DNA from: Phymorhynchus buccinoides
Taxonomy: Eukaryota; Mollusca; Gastropoda; Neogastropoda; Raphitomidae
Length of the DNA: 64,000 bases
Reading direction: 5' to 3'
Assembly: GCA_017654935.2 (NCBI GenBank)
Contig: CM065711.1
Span: 31,847,371-31,911,370 of the forward strand
In this document: piece by piece, positions 32,175 to 43,586 of the stretch
Layout of the letters: every line of letters starts with the position of its first letter
Numbering within the stretch: position 1 is the stretch's first letter
Notes under the pieces: generated by a model
Seen by the model: only the letters and a program-made list of their open reading frames with translations
What the model was told of the DNA's origin: nothing
Database searches by the model: none
Program-made: the position numbers and the translations under genes

Positions 32175-32321
32175 AAATATGCAAGCAGCTCACTTTCAAA
32201 ACAAGAAAAAAACCAATAGTTCTCAGCTGTGCTTGGGAGCTAACACCACTGAACTAGTTAGACTAGCCGCCATACAGAAAAAATTCACTCGTGACACAAA
32301 AACAACGGAAAGGAGTAGTGT

Positions 32322-32540
32322 ACTTATAGTCACAGAGGCATTTCTGTTAAATTCGGGTTGCTCCCACCTGGAGAGTGCATCGCAGCCAGAGGCGCGCCAC
32401 ACAATTTTTTTATTTTTTGCATGCGATTTTTGTGTGACTGATGAGGAAGGAAAGTGGGGAGGTGGGGGGGTGAATTTTGACCAAATGACAACTTTTTCGT
32501 TGCCACTGGGTTTAACGTGTGCTAAGTGCATGGGCACACG

Positions 32541-32571
<31 letters not shown>

Positions 32572-32605
32572 GTACGCCATTTACATGCCCGTGTAAAAAG
32601 CCTAG
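32322..32605 (-). mobile_element. SINE, reverse orientation, head-truncated
   Basis: Tail TAGTCACAGAGGCATTTCTG, GGCGCGCCACA, TTGCCACTGGGTTTAACGTG and central GGGACCTCGGTTTATCATCT identify the SINE. Homology stops after ATCCGAAAGACG and the tRNA-like head is absent. Confidence 0.82.
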
Positions 32606-32984
32606 AGGGCCTGCTACACAACGTACGATCCGATCACAAAGCGATGCGATTATGACGATGTCTGTGAGTCATGATTCATGCAAAATACTTCCGTCTTCTG
32701 CGTTCCAGATCTGTTTACCCCTATTATGCAAATTTGTAATTTCTGAAACAAAAAACAGTAATTTTGAAAGAAAAAAAAATGTAATCCAACGAGCGGGCGA
32801 TTCTTTTTCTTTATGACTCTGGGTGACCCCCGGCAGTCACTAGTTAAAAAAAAACAAGAAAAAAACCCTTGCAAGTCTTCACTTGATGCCCTTTTTATAT
32901 GCTTGTGCGTGCGTGCGCGCATGCGTGCGTGTGTGTGTGTGTGTAAATGTCATATTTTCAAGTTTTGATCAATAAGTTTGCAAC

Positions 32985-33224
32985 CCTTTCACCGCCAGCC
33001 ATATTTCAGCCAAATATTTCCATTAAATTTTAGCTGGGTAGAGAACAAAACCCATCTGCAGTATTGGGGATTCTTCGGTGACATATATATAAAATAAGGT
33101 CTGTCCTTACTTCCCAAAACTAAGACAATAGGGTCTTTGGATAACAGACCCCAATTTGATGCCTTTTAGTGACATAGGTGTTAAATCACTGTGGTGCTAA
33201 AATGCGACTTTAGCGGTGAAAGGG
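32985..33224. mobile_element. piggyBac-like TTAA MITE (CCCTTTC family)
   Basis: Complete, 240 bp. The inverted ends are CCCTTTCACCGCCAGCCA and GCGGTGAAAGGG. Both flanking TTAA sites carry substitutions (GCAA, TTGA). Confidence 0.85.
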
Positions 33225-33315
33225 TTGAACCAAATATGGAAGTCTTGTAGTAGGGAAGGGGAGAGGGGAAAAAACAAAAAAAACAGTGCTGAATAAAATT
33301 AGTGCTGAATAACGG

Positions 33316-33525
33316 AGACTATGTTATGCTAGGATCCCGTGGTGTTGTGTTGCTTGGCATAGGAGGATGGCAGATTGGTGCCCAATAAGGGAAACTGTGC
33401 TAGGATCCCGTGGTGTTGTGTTGCTTGGCATGGGAGGATGGCAGATTGGTGCCCAATAAGGGAAACTGTGCTAGGATCCAGTGGTGTTGTGTTGCTTGGC
33501 ATGGGAGGATGGCAAATTGGTGGAA
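33316..33525. repeat. Three tandem ~70 bp units
   Basis: Each unit contains GGATCCCGTGGTGTTGTGTT, GGAGGATGGCA and ATTGGTGCCCAATAAGGGAA. No associated gene. Confidence 0.9.
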
Positions 33526-33689
33526 CAGCCTTCCGTGTCTGTCGCTGGTTTGGGCAGATCGGCTGAACTGCTTTCCTTTGGGATTTCTGGTGTTGGGAGA
33601 TTCGATTCTGGAGATTTAAAATAATAAAAAGCTACAAAAATTTGTGTTTCAATTTCGCTATAATAATCCCCCCCTCCTCCTAATCTTAT

Positions 33690-34264
33690 CATTATGTTAC
33701 TATCTTCATCATCATCATTTTCATCATCATCATCTTTGTCATCATCATCATCATTGTCACTTACATCATCTTCATCATCATCATCATCTTTGTGAACGTC
33801 ATCATTGTCATTTTCATCATCTTCATCGTCATCATCTTTGTCATCATCATCATCTTTGTCAACGTCATCATTGTCATTTTCATCATCTTCATCATCATAT
33901 TCTTCGTCATCATCTTTATCATCATCATCATCTTTGTCAACATCATCATTGTTATTTTCATCATCATCATCATTTACATCATCTTCATATTCATCGTCAT
34001 CATCTGTCATCATCATCATCTTTGTCAATGTCATCATTGTCATTTTCATCATTGTCATTTACATCATCTTCATCATCGTATTCATCATCATCATTGTCAT
34101 CATCATTGTCATTTACATCATCTTCATATTCATCATCTTCATTGTCATTTACATCATCATCATCATATTCATCGTCATCATCTGTCATCATCATCATCTT
34201 TGTCAACATCATCATTGTCATTTTCATCATCATTGTCATTTACATCATCTTCATCATCTTGTCA
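33690..34264. repeat. (TCA)n / TCATC-rich satellite
   Basis: About 570 bp of TCATCA with interspersed TTTGTCA, TTGTCA and TTCATC blocks in a loose higher-order order. Minus-strand frames of Asp/Glu/Met and plus-strand frames of His/Ser/Ile are repeat translations. Confidence 0.93.
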
Positions 34265-35100
34265 ACACAGGGGTCGCACTAATGTTTTTGAAAACGCGTT
34301 TTGCTTATGCGACGTCGGCCAAAAAATCCGTAAGGGAAGCAAAAAATCGCGTCAAAGAAGAAAATGATAAATCTAAGCTAAAAACAATGAAAACAAGACT
34401 AGCAACAAAAACATGCATTTTGATTCACTAACCAGTCATTTTCAAAGACAGAAGTCTGGCAATTGTGCAACAACGCGCTCATTTCGCGCCAAATGTTTCA
34501 TTTACGTCACAGTTAATTGACTGGAATCTGGATATCCAGTGGCCAAGCACCATGAAAGGAAGGAAAGGCTGGAAGGGGGTGGGGAGATGGGGTGGGGGGT
34601 GGAGTCAGACAATGCGCTTACAGTGATTTTCCCGCCACACTGCACTGCGCCTACGTCACAGCAGTACTGGACGGAATCTGGATAACTAATGAAAGAGAAA
34701 GGATGGGATACTTAGGCCTACCTCCTCTGAAAGCAGTGGCACTTTTCTATAGTCTGTTCCAATGTTTGGTGTAGCAGAACCACTCTACGTGTAGGGACCG
34801 TAGGACTTCTAAAGTCTGATTCACCATCTAGACTCAGATGCGATTTTGAGCGGACGTCATTTTGCGTACGGGTTACGAGTAAACGCCGTAAAAATGCGTC
34901 AGCAATTTTTTAAATGCGTCAAATACGCAAGAAAATGCGTTAGCGCAACCCCTGCAACATCATCAGAATCCTGACCATCATCACAGCAGCAACTGAAGTA
35001 GAATGAGGAGCAGCAGCAGCAGTAGAACTATCTGGACGTCATACTCAGAAACGACTGACGAACAGATACGCATCAATGACACACTGACAGACAGACAGAC
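34265..35100. other. Intergenic sequence, no gene recognised
   Basis: GC-moderate sequence with several ATGCGTC-type short repeats (34840-34950). No protein or RNA gene recognised. Confidence 0.5.
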
Positions 35101-35103
35101 AGA

Positions 35104-35182
35104 CGGCGCGCTCTCCAGGTGGGAGCAACCCGAATTTCACAGAAACGCCTCTGTGGCTATAAAGTACCTAATACCAAATACT
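35104..35182 (+). mobile_element. SINE 3' tail fragment
   Basis: CTCTCCAGGTGGGAGCAACC, then TTTCACAGAAACGCCTCTGT and GGCTATAAAGTACCTAATAC: the last 75 bp or so of the SINE family. Confidence 0.8.
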
Positions 35183-35211
35183 TTTTTCCCCAGACTGAGA
35201 CCTCTGCACCT

Positions 35212-35797
35212 GGGTCGAGTTTCTCTAGATAAGGGTCGCCGCGTGAATAACGCTTACGCCAAACGGGGCCTAAGAAACACCCTAAACGTTTGCTAAGGTC
35301 AGATAACTCTTTAAGCTCGCTCTTCATTTTTGGGAGAGAGAAAAGGGTTGCTATCATAAGGGAGAACAATCATACCTCTCTGTCAGTTTGTACAAAGTTT
35401 TACATTTCACCCACGTCTATTTGTCTGCAGAAAATTAAATTTGCACTATATTATGCCATCTAACATGGTGAAAAATTAAGAAAGAGCACTCCAAAAACAC
35501 TTGCGTTTGTTTAATTTGCTAAAATCCTGTATTTTTTTCACGATAGACTAAAGAATATTTGCTGTGGCAAGCTTGTTGTTTTGGTCTTCCATTTTTAAAG
35601 TTAAAGTCTCGTCACGCGAGATATATTAAAAAAAAAGCCGGAAGTATTGATATTTCCCATGATCCTTCAAATAGTTTGTCGCTTGCTACCTCGATAGCAG
35701 CCACAAAACGTTTTCGACAAACGTCGGCAAAAGAGGTGTTTCTTAGTTCCGTTTTTGCCGATTTGCGCTGACACGCTACGTAACGTTGGCCCCCAGA
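35212..35797. mobile_element. MITE with GGGTCGAGTTTC terminus, copy 2
   Basis: Left end GGGTCGAGTTTCTCTAGATA. The interior has AATAACGCTTACGCCAAACG, and the right end region (TTTTTGCCGATTTGCGCTGA, TAACGTTGGCCCC) matches copy 1 but lacks the terminal inverted bases. Confidence 0.7.
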
Positions 35798-35816
35798 TAA
35801 TATGACGAATAGTATA

Positions 35817-36378
35817 CAGACAAACCCCTATTTTACGACCCTCTGTTAAGCGACCACCTCTCATTTGAGACCGGATTTGTTGGCACAGATGCATTTTACT
35901 ATGTAAACGACCTCTCTTAAACGACTTCCTCTAAAACGCGACTTACGACCGCCATTTTGTTGGTTTTTACGACCGTTGTTGTCGTCTGCATAGACTTCGA
36001 GCAAAGGGAAACAACCACGGTCAAGGGCCTGAAAGCGGAGTCGCTTCCCTTGTTGTAGAAAAGATGGCGGAGAGCGTAGGAAAAGCACGAAAACCACTGA
36101 CTTTGAAAAAGAAAACCACTGACTTTGGACGAGAGTGGAGGTGATTAAAAGAAGTCGGCAAAGTGAAACTGTAATATCGATTGCACAATCCTATGGAGTT
36201 GGAAAGACCCAAATCCAGTTTTAATATGTCATTGTATGTGTGCATGAAGAAGAGAGTATGAACTGTGCTGAACTTTTTCTTTCTACGGCTGCCAGTGAAA
36301 ACCTCCGTCATACGACCCCTCCAATTTACGACCGATTTTTCCGGACATTTTGGAAGTCTTAAAATAGAGGTTTGTCTG
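35817..36378 (+). mobile_element. pogo/Tigger-like non-autonomous element, TA-flanked
   Basis: CAGACAAACCCCTATTTTAC and AAAATAGAGGTTTGTCTG are inverted, with TA on each side (35815-35816, 36379-36380). It contains the degenerate helix-turn-helix coding piece at 36064-36220, which supports pogo-type origin. A reverse fragment lies at 11240-11437. Confidence 0.85.
36064..36220 (+). pseudogene. Degenerate CENP-B/pogo-type helix-turn-helix fragment
   Basis: MAESVGKARKPLTLKKK opens one frame; another reads EVIKRSRQSETVISIAQSYG then VGKTQI. The pattern 'LTLKKK..VI....... SIAQSYGVGKTQI' is the N-terminal DNA-binding helix-turn-helix of CENP-B/pogo transposases. A repeated ACCACTGACTTTG and frame changes disable it. 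Confidence 0.7.
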
Positions 36379-36740
36379 TAGTAAGAAACGTTACAACATC
36401 TGAATTTGGTGTAAAATTATGGGGGGGGGGGCCCCATAATAAGGGGTGAAAAACAGGGTGCTCACCAGCAAACCCCAGCCTGCCCAGATCCAAGGGCAAA
36501 CCGGCGGTGCTGACGTTACACAATCCTGGGTTCAAAGGGTCGGACATCGCGTTGCGTCGGCCCGTCCGCCCTGTAGACAAAAACCTCTCCTGCTGTTCCC
36601 GACTGGGACTCTGATTTGGGCTGGACGGCTGACCTTCACCGGTCGACTTGGTCACAGGCTGTGAGAACAGAGAGAAAAATGAGGCTGCAAGGAGAGAGAC
36701 AATGACAATGTCTTATTCCAGAAAAGGCATCGCCCCGTTA

Positions 36741-36743
<3 letters not shown>

Positions 36744-36837
<94 letters not shown>

Positions 36838-36850
36838 TGACAATGACAGG

Positions 36851-36931
<81 letters not shown>

Positions 36932-36977
36932 AATGACAATGTTTTATTCCCGAAAAGGCATCGCCCCATTTGGAAGG

Positions 36978-37027
<50 letters not shown>

Positions 37028-37318
37028 GAGAGAGCAAGAGAGAGAGAGAGAGACAGAGAGAATGACAATATTTTATTCCAGAAAAGGCATCGCCCCATTA
37101 GGAAGGGGTGGGTGGGTGTCAACGTGTAAAGAAGCGGATTATCAATAAATAAACAAGCAGAGAGAGTCTAGAGAGAGAGAGAGAGAGAGAGAGAATGACA
37201 ATATTTTATTCCAGAAAAGGCATCGCCCCATTTAAGGAAGGGTGTATGTGTCAACGCGTAAATAAGCGGATTATCAATAAATAAACAAGCAAAGAGAGAG
37301 AGAAAGAGAGAGAGGGAG

Positions 37319-37400
<82 letters not shown>
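36744..37400. repeat. (GA)n arrays with ~120-190 bp higher-order unit
   Basis: Four GA tracts are each followed by AATGACAAT(A/G)TTTTATTCC and GAAAAGGCATCGCCCCATT. Two also carry GCGGATTATCAATAAATAAA. The unit has been tandemly duplicated around GA runs. Confidence 0.92.
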
Positions 37401-37402
<2 letters not shown>

Positions 37403-37863
37403 AGACGGATAGAACTTGAGAAAGAGTCCCCCAAAGCATTATGTCACAGCAATGATGCGCATACTTGCAGCATGCACCTGTGTAAACGACTATCTATTGT
37501 GTAAACAACTCGCAGTTAAGACCACTAAGATTCCAAATGTTGCCGGGGGCTGGCCAAACTTTAATAATTTCACTCCGGGCGAGTAACTTGAGGAAGAGAA
37601 ACGATTCCAGGAGAGGTGGGGGGGAGAGAAAATGGGGAGGAGATTGAGGAGGCTGCCTTTCCTTTCTTTTCAGTACCGGTGCTGGCATGTTGTTATTTTA
37701 GCAGACAGCTGAGCTTGCTTGCTTTGATAGTTGGTTACATGGAAGGGAGAGATGGTGTGGGGAGACTCGGTGACCCAAAAAACCCAGGGCCGTGCAGTAC
37801 TAAAAGTTTCATTGCCTATTGGGCTAGTGACTTTTGAAATCTACTCGCCCACAGATTTTTCTG

Positions 37864-38402
37864 CTAGCCACTGACTAGGCTAATAGTTTGGGCCAACCCT
37901 GTGTCATGATGATGTTCGTCCGTCCCAAGGGATGAATACCATCCGTCAACAGTTCCAATGTCAAAGGGTTCAGGATGTGGGGTGGGTACGAAGATGACTG
38001 ATGAGTCTGATGCGGGCCTTGAAGGTTTTGTGACAGTGGGGACAGGAAAGAGAGTTGAGGGGATCTGTTGGAGTTGGAGAATTGCTGCTGCTCGTGCAAT
38101 TGTTTTCTGCACTTCTCGACGTGCCTGGGCTGTCTCGATTCGGTGAGCCTCGAACTCGGCAGCTCCCTTGGTGACTGCACCACGCCATGCTGGTCGGTTT
38201 GGGGCCAAAGTTTCCCAGGAGGAAATGTTGATGTCAAAGTCCTTCAGGGACACTTTGAGGGTGTCCTTGAACCGTTTCTTTTGCCCTCCATGGTTACGTG
38301 CACCAAACCGGAGTTCTCCCTAGAGGATGCGTTTTGGGAGGCACTCATCAGACATTCTAACAACATGCCCAGCCCAGCAGAGCTGAGACCTGCGTCATAG
38401 AG
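37864..38402 (-). pseudogene. Non-LTR retrotransposon ORF2 C-terminus with C2H2 finger
   Basis: Read on the minus strand: CWAGHVVRMSDECLPKRIL, a stop (38320-38322), GELRFGARNHGGQKKRFKD, then TLKVSLKDFDINISSWETLA and WRGAVTKGAAEFEAHRIE. After one frameshift comes CPHCHKTFKARIRLISHLRT-H (37973-38047), a C2H2 finger. This layout is the C-terminal end of endonuclease/reverse-transcriptase non-LTR elements common in invertebrates. The reverse transcriptase catalytic part is missing, and one stop plus one frameshift are present. Confidence 0.85.
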
Positions 38403-38854
38403 AGAAATGAGAGACAGAGAGAGCAAGTAGATGAGGAGGAGAGACAGACAGAGAGAAAGACAAACACAAACATAAAGACATGAAGAGATTCAAATTCCAC
38501 ATTTCAAACATGTTGACTGCAAGTAGCTACAGCCTTCATAGCAAAGGGGCGTAATCAATCCATGAAGCATTTTCGTAATCACGGCAGACGAAATAAAAGA
38601 AGGAACAACAGGGAGAAAAAGAGAATGAGAGAGAAGTGGAGATATTTAGCCACACAATGAAATGAGACAGAGACAGAGACGGTTAGTGAGAGACAGAGAC
38701 TGACAGAAAGAGAGGGAGGAAAACTAAAAGCACACAAAAAGCGACAGAGTAAGAATGAGAACAGAAACATTTGATGCCGATATTCACCAATTTCTGACAC
38801 GACAGAATACACACACTGACTAATGTCCAACTTCTTGCGAAGCATGATTTCGAT

Positions 38855-39082
38855 GGCTTGGAGTCAAAACAGACTATCTTTAGATAGTCCATTGACGTAT
38901 TATTGGATTTATTACTAAAACTAATAACTTGTATCAAACAATGACTGCAGAAATATATAAAGGGGGTTTAGCTTTTCATATTTTAGCAGTCTTTTTTTTA
39001 TGCAAGTTTATTAGTTTTCGTAATAAGTTCAATAATATATATCAATGGACTATCTAAAGATAGTCCGTTTTGACTCCAAGCC
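38855..39082. mobile_element. MITE with GGCTTGGAGTCAAAAC termini
   Basis: GGCTTGGAGTCAAAACAGAC and GTCCGTTTTGACTCCAAGCC are inverted. Next to each lies a perfect 18-bp palindrome (GACTATCTTTAGATAGTC and GACTATCTAAAGATAGTC). Total 228 bp; the interior is AT-rich. Confidence 0.88.
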
Positions 39083-39164
39083 AAAAATTTTTGGGGGTCC
39101 ATTTTTCCTTAGTTTTGTTTCCATTTTTAATGCATGCAAATGTGTTTCCTTGCTTGTATTGTGC

Positions 39165-39240
39165 TTGTACGAGACCACACTGTCATTTCACCTAACGTGA
39201 TAATAAAGTATTTTTGACTTTTGACTTGACTTGACTCATA
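39165..39240 (+). mobile_element. Retroelement 3' tail
   Basis: AATAAAGTATTTTTGACTTT followed by (TTGAC)n is a familiar invertebrate non-LTR/SINE 3' end. The body was not recognised. Confidence 0.5.
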
Positions 39241-39424
39241 CACACACACACATACACACTTGGCCCAAACCACCTCATTTCTTCTTTCCGGACCCCCCAC
39301 CCCTCTTCCTCCTTTCCAACCCCCCCATGTTTCTTTTACAAAATAACCCCACTGGCAATGTTCCACAAACTATCCAATCATCCTGCAGGAACCAAATCAA
39401 TGTGTCAACCATATAATTGTTTTT

Positions 39425-39895
<471 letters not shown>

Positions 39896-39899
39896 TGAA

Positions 39900-41430
39900 G
39901 AGAAAAGAGACAGATACTGGAAAGAAAGATTTTAAAAAAAGAAAATTTGAGATTATGAATAGCTGCCCAATGATCTCCTCAATTGTTGGCAGGAGAAGAA
40001 GGGGTGGAGGGGGTGGGGGGCGTTGGATAATGGTTAAGGGTACAAGGACATAAGATGGGTTAGATCCACACAAAAGATACACACACAGGCAACCGGCGTA
40101 ACGTAACGACGGTGCTCTCAAATTTCAAACTCCCAAATGTCCTTCTACACAGATTCTCTTTTCATAATTCTGTGAAAGTTTTAATTCAACGTTCACTTGC
40201 AGTTTCTTCCGGAACAGTCCGGCTACCAAAATGCCCAACAAACCTTTTTCGATCGGCGCCGGCGCCATCTCTGTATAAGGAAGTGCAACTCCGGAGGTCT
40301 GCGAGGGAGACGCTTGCTGGTTTTGTGAACGCCTGAGCGGCTTTGAGCCGCGTGCGACGTCGCTCCTTTGGTTGTTTGGGACGCCTTAACCATGGCGCCA
40401 GTAAAACTTAGGTCCTGGAGAATCGGTGAGGGGCGGAAGGGAGATGAGGGAGAACAGAAAGAATAAGGCTGTGTACACACAAAGGCGGATATTCCCTGCG
40501 GAAACCTGTGCGCAATCCATACATAAGTGAAACAAAGAAGGGAAAAGATTTGCGCACGTGTCCGAATTTCCCCTATATGCGTAAACTTGTATCCTTCTTT
40601 CTTCCACTTATTTAGGGTTTTCCGTATGGAACTTACGCATCTAATGTGAACCCGGCCTAAGGGTAAGGGGGGGGGGGGGGGTGAATAAAAAAAATCTGCT
40701 ATAACAGGAGACATTTTTTTAGGAGTGATTGCCGTAATTGAATCAGAATTGTGTGCGCTATTTCAGAATAATGAGAATAATAAACTGTGTTAATAATCAG
40801 AAGAAACAAACTTTATTTTAAAAAAATCATAATATGGTAGAGACAGAGATAATCAGTCTTTTTCAAAGAAAACCATTCTAAAACAAACTTTTCATGAAAA
40901 AAAAGTTATGAAATAAAGAATATCTAACTCAGTTTTCAAATGAAACTTCTAAACAATAAAGAATACCCAACTCAGTTTTCTAATGAAACTTCTAAACAAT
41001 AAAGAACATCCAACTCAGTTTTCAAAAGAAACTTCTAAAATAATCTTCTAAAAGAATATCCAGCTCAACACACTTTTAGTTTTAGAGAAAAAGGTTCATC
41101 GTCAAAACAGTTTTCAAGTAAAAACAACAACAAATTCTTACAGAAATTATGTCCAAATCAAAGATTTAAAATATAAGTTCTAGAAGAATATCGGAATTAA
41201 AATATTTTAGCGAAAACATTCCAAAGCAATGTTTAAATTCCACAATGACTGACAAACAGTTAGCTAACGAACATCACCAATCCCAAATAAACTCATCAGC
41301 ATTTTTAGCTCCATCAAAGAAAGATCAAAACGTCATATTTTTAAAGTGAGAAATTTCACAAGAAAGAACATTCAACGTCAAGCTAAAGAAATATGTTGGT
41401 CAGAAATCAGTAGCTATTGGAATAGCGAAT
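39900..41430. other. Intergenic sequence, no gene recognised
   Basis: Includes a poly-G run (40668-40682) and an AT-rich stretch with three or four diverged copies of AACTCAGTTTTC(A/T)AATGAAAC (40925-41060). No gene or complete element recognised. Confidence 0.55.
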
Positions 41431-41437
41431 TGCTTAA

Positions 41438-41676
41438 CACTTTCACCGCCAACGTCGCATTTTTGCACCACAAGGATTTAGCACCCATGTCACTAAAAGG
41501 CATCAAATCAGGGTCTGTTATCCGAAGATCCTGTTCTCTTAATTTTGGGAGGTGGGGATAAGCCTTACTTTAAATATGTCACAGAGGAATCCCCAATATT
41601 ACAGACAGATTTTTGTTCTCTACCCAAGTAAGTTTCATGGAAATGTTTTGCTGAAAAATGGCTGGCGGTGAAAGGG
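41438..41676. mobile_element. piggyBac-like TTAA MITE, uninterrupted reference copy
   Basis: TTAA at 41434-41437 and 41677-41680. Inverted ends CACTTTCACCGCCAACG and TGGCGGTGAAAGGG. It preserves an intact CTTAATTTTGGGAGG centre, the site where the copy at 8463 was hit by a second element. Confidence 0.88.
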
Positions 41677-42003
41677 TTAAAAATAAATCCTTTTAGCCCC
41701 AGTTGACTGAGAAAATTTAAAGAAAAAACCCATTGCACAAATCATGCAACAAAACGACAACTGATAGAGCAAATCTGGCAAAATGGTCTGGGGGTATAAC
41801 TCTCTTGATTGCGTTACAGCAAAAAGCGGTATATCAGAGTTATTGCTCTCCATCCGATGACGTCATGAGTGATGTCATCAAGTCAGTACGTGATACGTTA
41901 CACGGCAGTCAAGGGGTTAAACCTTCCACATTCTTCAAGCATCAGGCCTCCCACAGAAACAAAACAAAAATCGGAAAAAAAGAAGAGAACCCATCACCTC
42001 TAA

Positions 42004-42251
42004 AGCTGGCGACAGACTATGTGACTGCCTCATGTGACTCGATCAGGTCGTGACGTTTCACCACATTTGCATACCATCATTCTCGATCAGTCTGACTCAG
42101 TCGGGCCCAGTGTCAGGTGACAGGGCCGAATAGGGCGGGTTCTAAATTTCACTGATCGAGTCTGATGGCTTGTGACCTCTTCTGTGCGGGAAACAAAATT
42201 TGGTCAACTTGATCGAGTCATATGAGGCAGTCGCATAGTCTGTCTCCAGCT
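42004..42251. mobile_element. PIF/Harbinger-like MITE, TAA-flanked
   Basis: AGCTGGCGACAGACTATGTG and CATAGTCTGTCTCCAGCT are inverted, with TAA on each side. Long subterminal similarity (GCCTCATGTGACTCGATCA and TGATCGAGTCATATGAGGC). Total 248 bp. Confidence 0.88.
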
Positions 42252-42282
42252 TAAGACAAAACTACAAAACAATCATTCCACA

Positions 42283-42313
<31 letters not shown>

Positions 42314-42314
<1 letters not shown>

Positions 42315-43187
42315 AGTGGAACCTCCCTTATAAGACCTCCCATTACAAGACTCCCTCCCACATAAGACCTACTTCTCTGAGACATTGCCCTTCTTTGTAT
42401 GTATTGAAGTTACCTCCCTTATAAGACCCCTCCCTTATAAGACCCCTCCCTTATAAGACCCCTCCCTTATAAGACCCCTCCCTTATAAGACCCCTCCCTT
42501 ATAAGACCCCTCCCTTATAAGACCCCTCCCTTATAAGACCCCTCCCTTATAAGACCTCATTTGGGATGATTTTTGAAGGTCTTATATGTAAGACCTCCCA
42601 TTACAAGACTCCCTCCCACATAAGACCTACTTCTCTGAGACATTGCCCTTCTTTGTATGCATTGAAGTTACCTCCCTTATAAGACCCCTCCCTTATAAGA
42701 CCTCATTTGGGATGATTTTTGAAGGTCTTATATGTAAGACCTCCCATTACAAGACTCCCTCCCACATAAGACCTACTTCTCTGAGACATTGCCCTTCTTT
42801 GTAAGCATTGAAGTTACCTCCCTTATAAGACCCCTCCCAATTAAGACCTCATTTTGAATGATTTTTGAAGGTCTTATATATAAGACCTCCCATTACAAGA
42901 CTCCCTCCCAATACTGATCGCTTCTCGGCCTTTTGGCTAAGACAGTGATTCAGGAACATCAATTTTTGTTTATACCCTGGTTGGTTTGTTCAGCCCGTCG
43001 TACATGGCGAAAGCCGATACGCGACGTTAAACTGAACTTCCATCCAAGACTCCCTCCCACATAAGACCTTTCTCTGAGACATTGCCCTTCTTTGTAAGTA
43101 TTGAAGCTACTTCCCTTATTAGATCCCCTCCCTTATAAGACCTCATTTTGGATGATTTTTGAAGGTCTTATAAGGGAGGTTCCACTG
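42314..43187. mobile_element. TA-flanked element containing a 15-bp minisatellite
   Basis: CAGTGGAACCTCCCTTATAA and TTATAAGGGAGGTTCCACTG are inverted ends with TA on both sides. The interior is a tandem of CCTCCCTTATAAGAC (about 10 adjacent units at 42415-42560) inside a larger repeated block of about 150 bp (GACTCCCTCCCACATAAGAC, GAGACATTGCCCTTCTTTGT, ATTTGGGATGATTTTTGAAG). The CAGTGG terminus with TA resembles pogo/Tc1-mariner MITEs. A U2-headed insertion lies at 42911-43044. Confidence 0.88.
42911..43044 (+). mobile_element. U2 snRNA-headed SINE-like retrotransposon (134 bp)
   Basis: Nucleotides 42917-42942 read as the first 26 nt of U2 snRNA (ATCGCTTCTCGGCCTTTTGG then CTAAGA), i.e. stem-loop I. 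The branch-site-binding GTAGTA segment and the rest of U2 are absent. The body continues with CCCTGGTTGGTTTGTTCAGC and ends GCGACGTTAAACTGAAC. The insert is flanked by an exact 15-bp duplication, CAAGACTCCCTCCCA (42896-42910, 43045-43059). The neighbouring repeat units have only one copy at this spot. It cannot be a working U2 gene. The snRNA-headed SINE class (SINEU) was described from crocodilians; this would be a separate lineage. Confidence 0.8.
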
Positions 43188-43189
43188 TA

Positions 43190-43580
43190 CTACCAGCTAT
43201 CAGCAAACATCCAGAATTGTAACACTACAACAAGTTGGAAGCTGTCATGCTCCACTATTAGACAGTGCACACATTTGCAAACATCCATAGCATCGGTGAA
43301 ATTCAAAAACCTCGTATGTCGAATTTTGAGTTAGATACATAGTCAGCTCTCTAATTTTCCCCGCCGCCTTCCACCAAAAGCTTGTATCTCTAACGACTTT
43401 CTATCTGGGGTAAATGAGGTTGTGAGAATAGAATAAAAAAACTCGTCAGTCCCAAATTCAGATCTAGTTAAGGACAAAAACCCTCGTATCTTCGAGAGGT
43501 GAGAGGGGTGGTGGTGTTGAGTGTGGGTAATATTGTAACTGAATTAAATCAATGATCCTTCACCACAAGTTATTGGCACA
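43190..43580. other. Intergenic sequence
   Basis: Contains a segment (43300-43480) resembling, inverted, the block at about 21470-21660 (TTGTATCTCTAACGACTTTC, ATCTGGGGTAAAT). It is an unclassified dispersed repeat, not a gene. Confidence 0.5.
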
Positions 43581-43586
43581 TGTTAA

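Noticed and set aside
32149..32655. A 168-codon plus-strand frame and an overlapping 132-codon minus-strand frame
   Set aside because: Both overlap the reverse-oriented SINE copy; the same frames appear, broken, in other SINE copies.
33471..34431. Asp/Glu-rich (minus) and His/Ser/Ile-rich (plus) frames of about 200 codons
   Set aside because: Direct translation of the (TCA)n satellite; no flanking coding sequence.
36652..37439. Long Ser-Leu and Arg-Glu reading frames over GA tracts here and at 44427-45159, 48000 and 50100-51180
   Set aside because: Dinucleotide repeats are open in several frames by composition. No start context, conserved neighbour or non-repeat domain.
42917..42942. A functional U2 snRNA gene
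   Set aside because: Only the first 26 nt match U2; the branch-site-binding and Sm-site regions are absent, and the piece is bounded by a target duplication.
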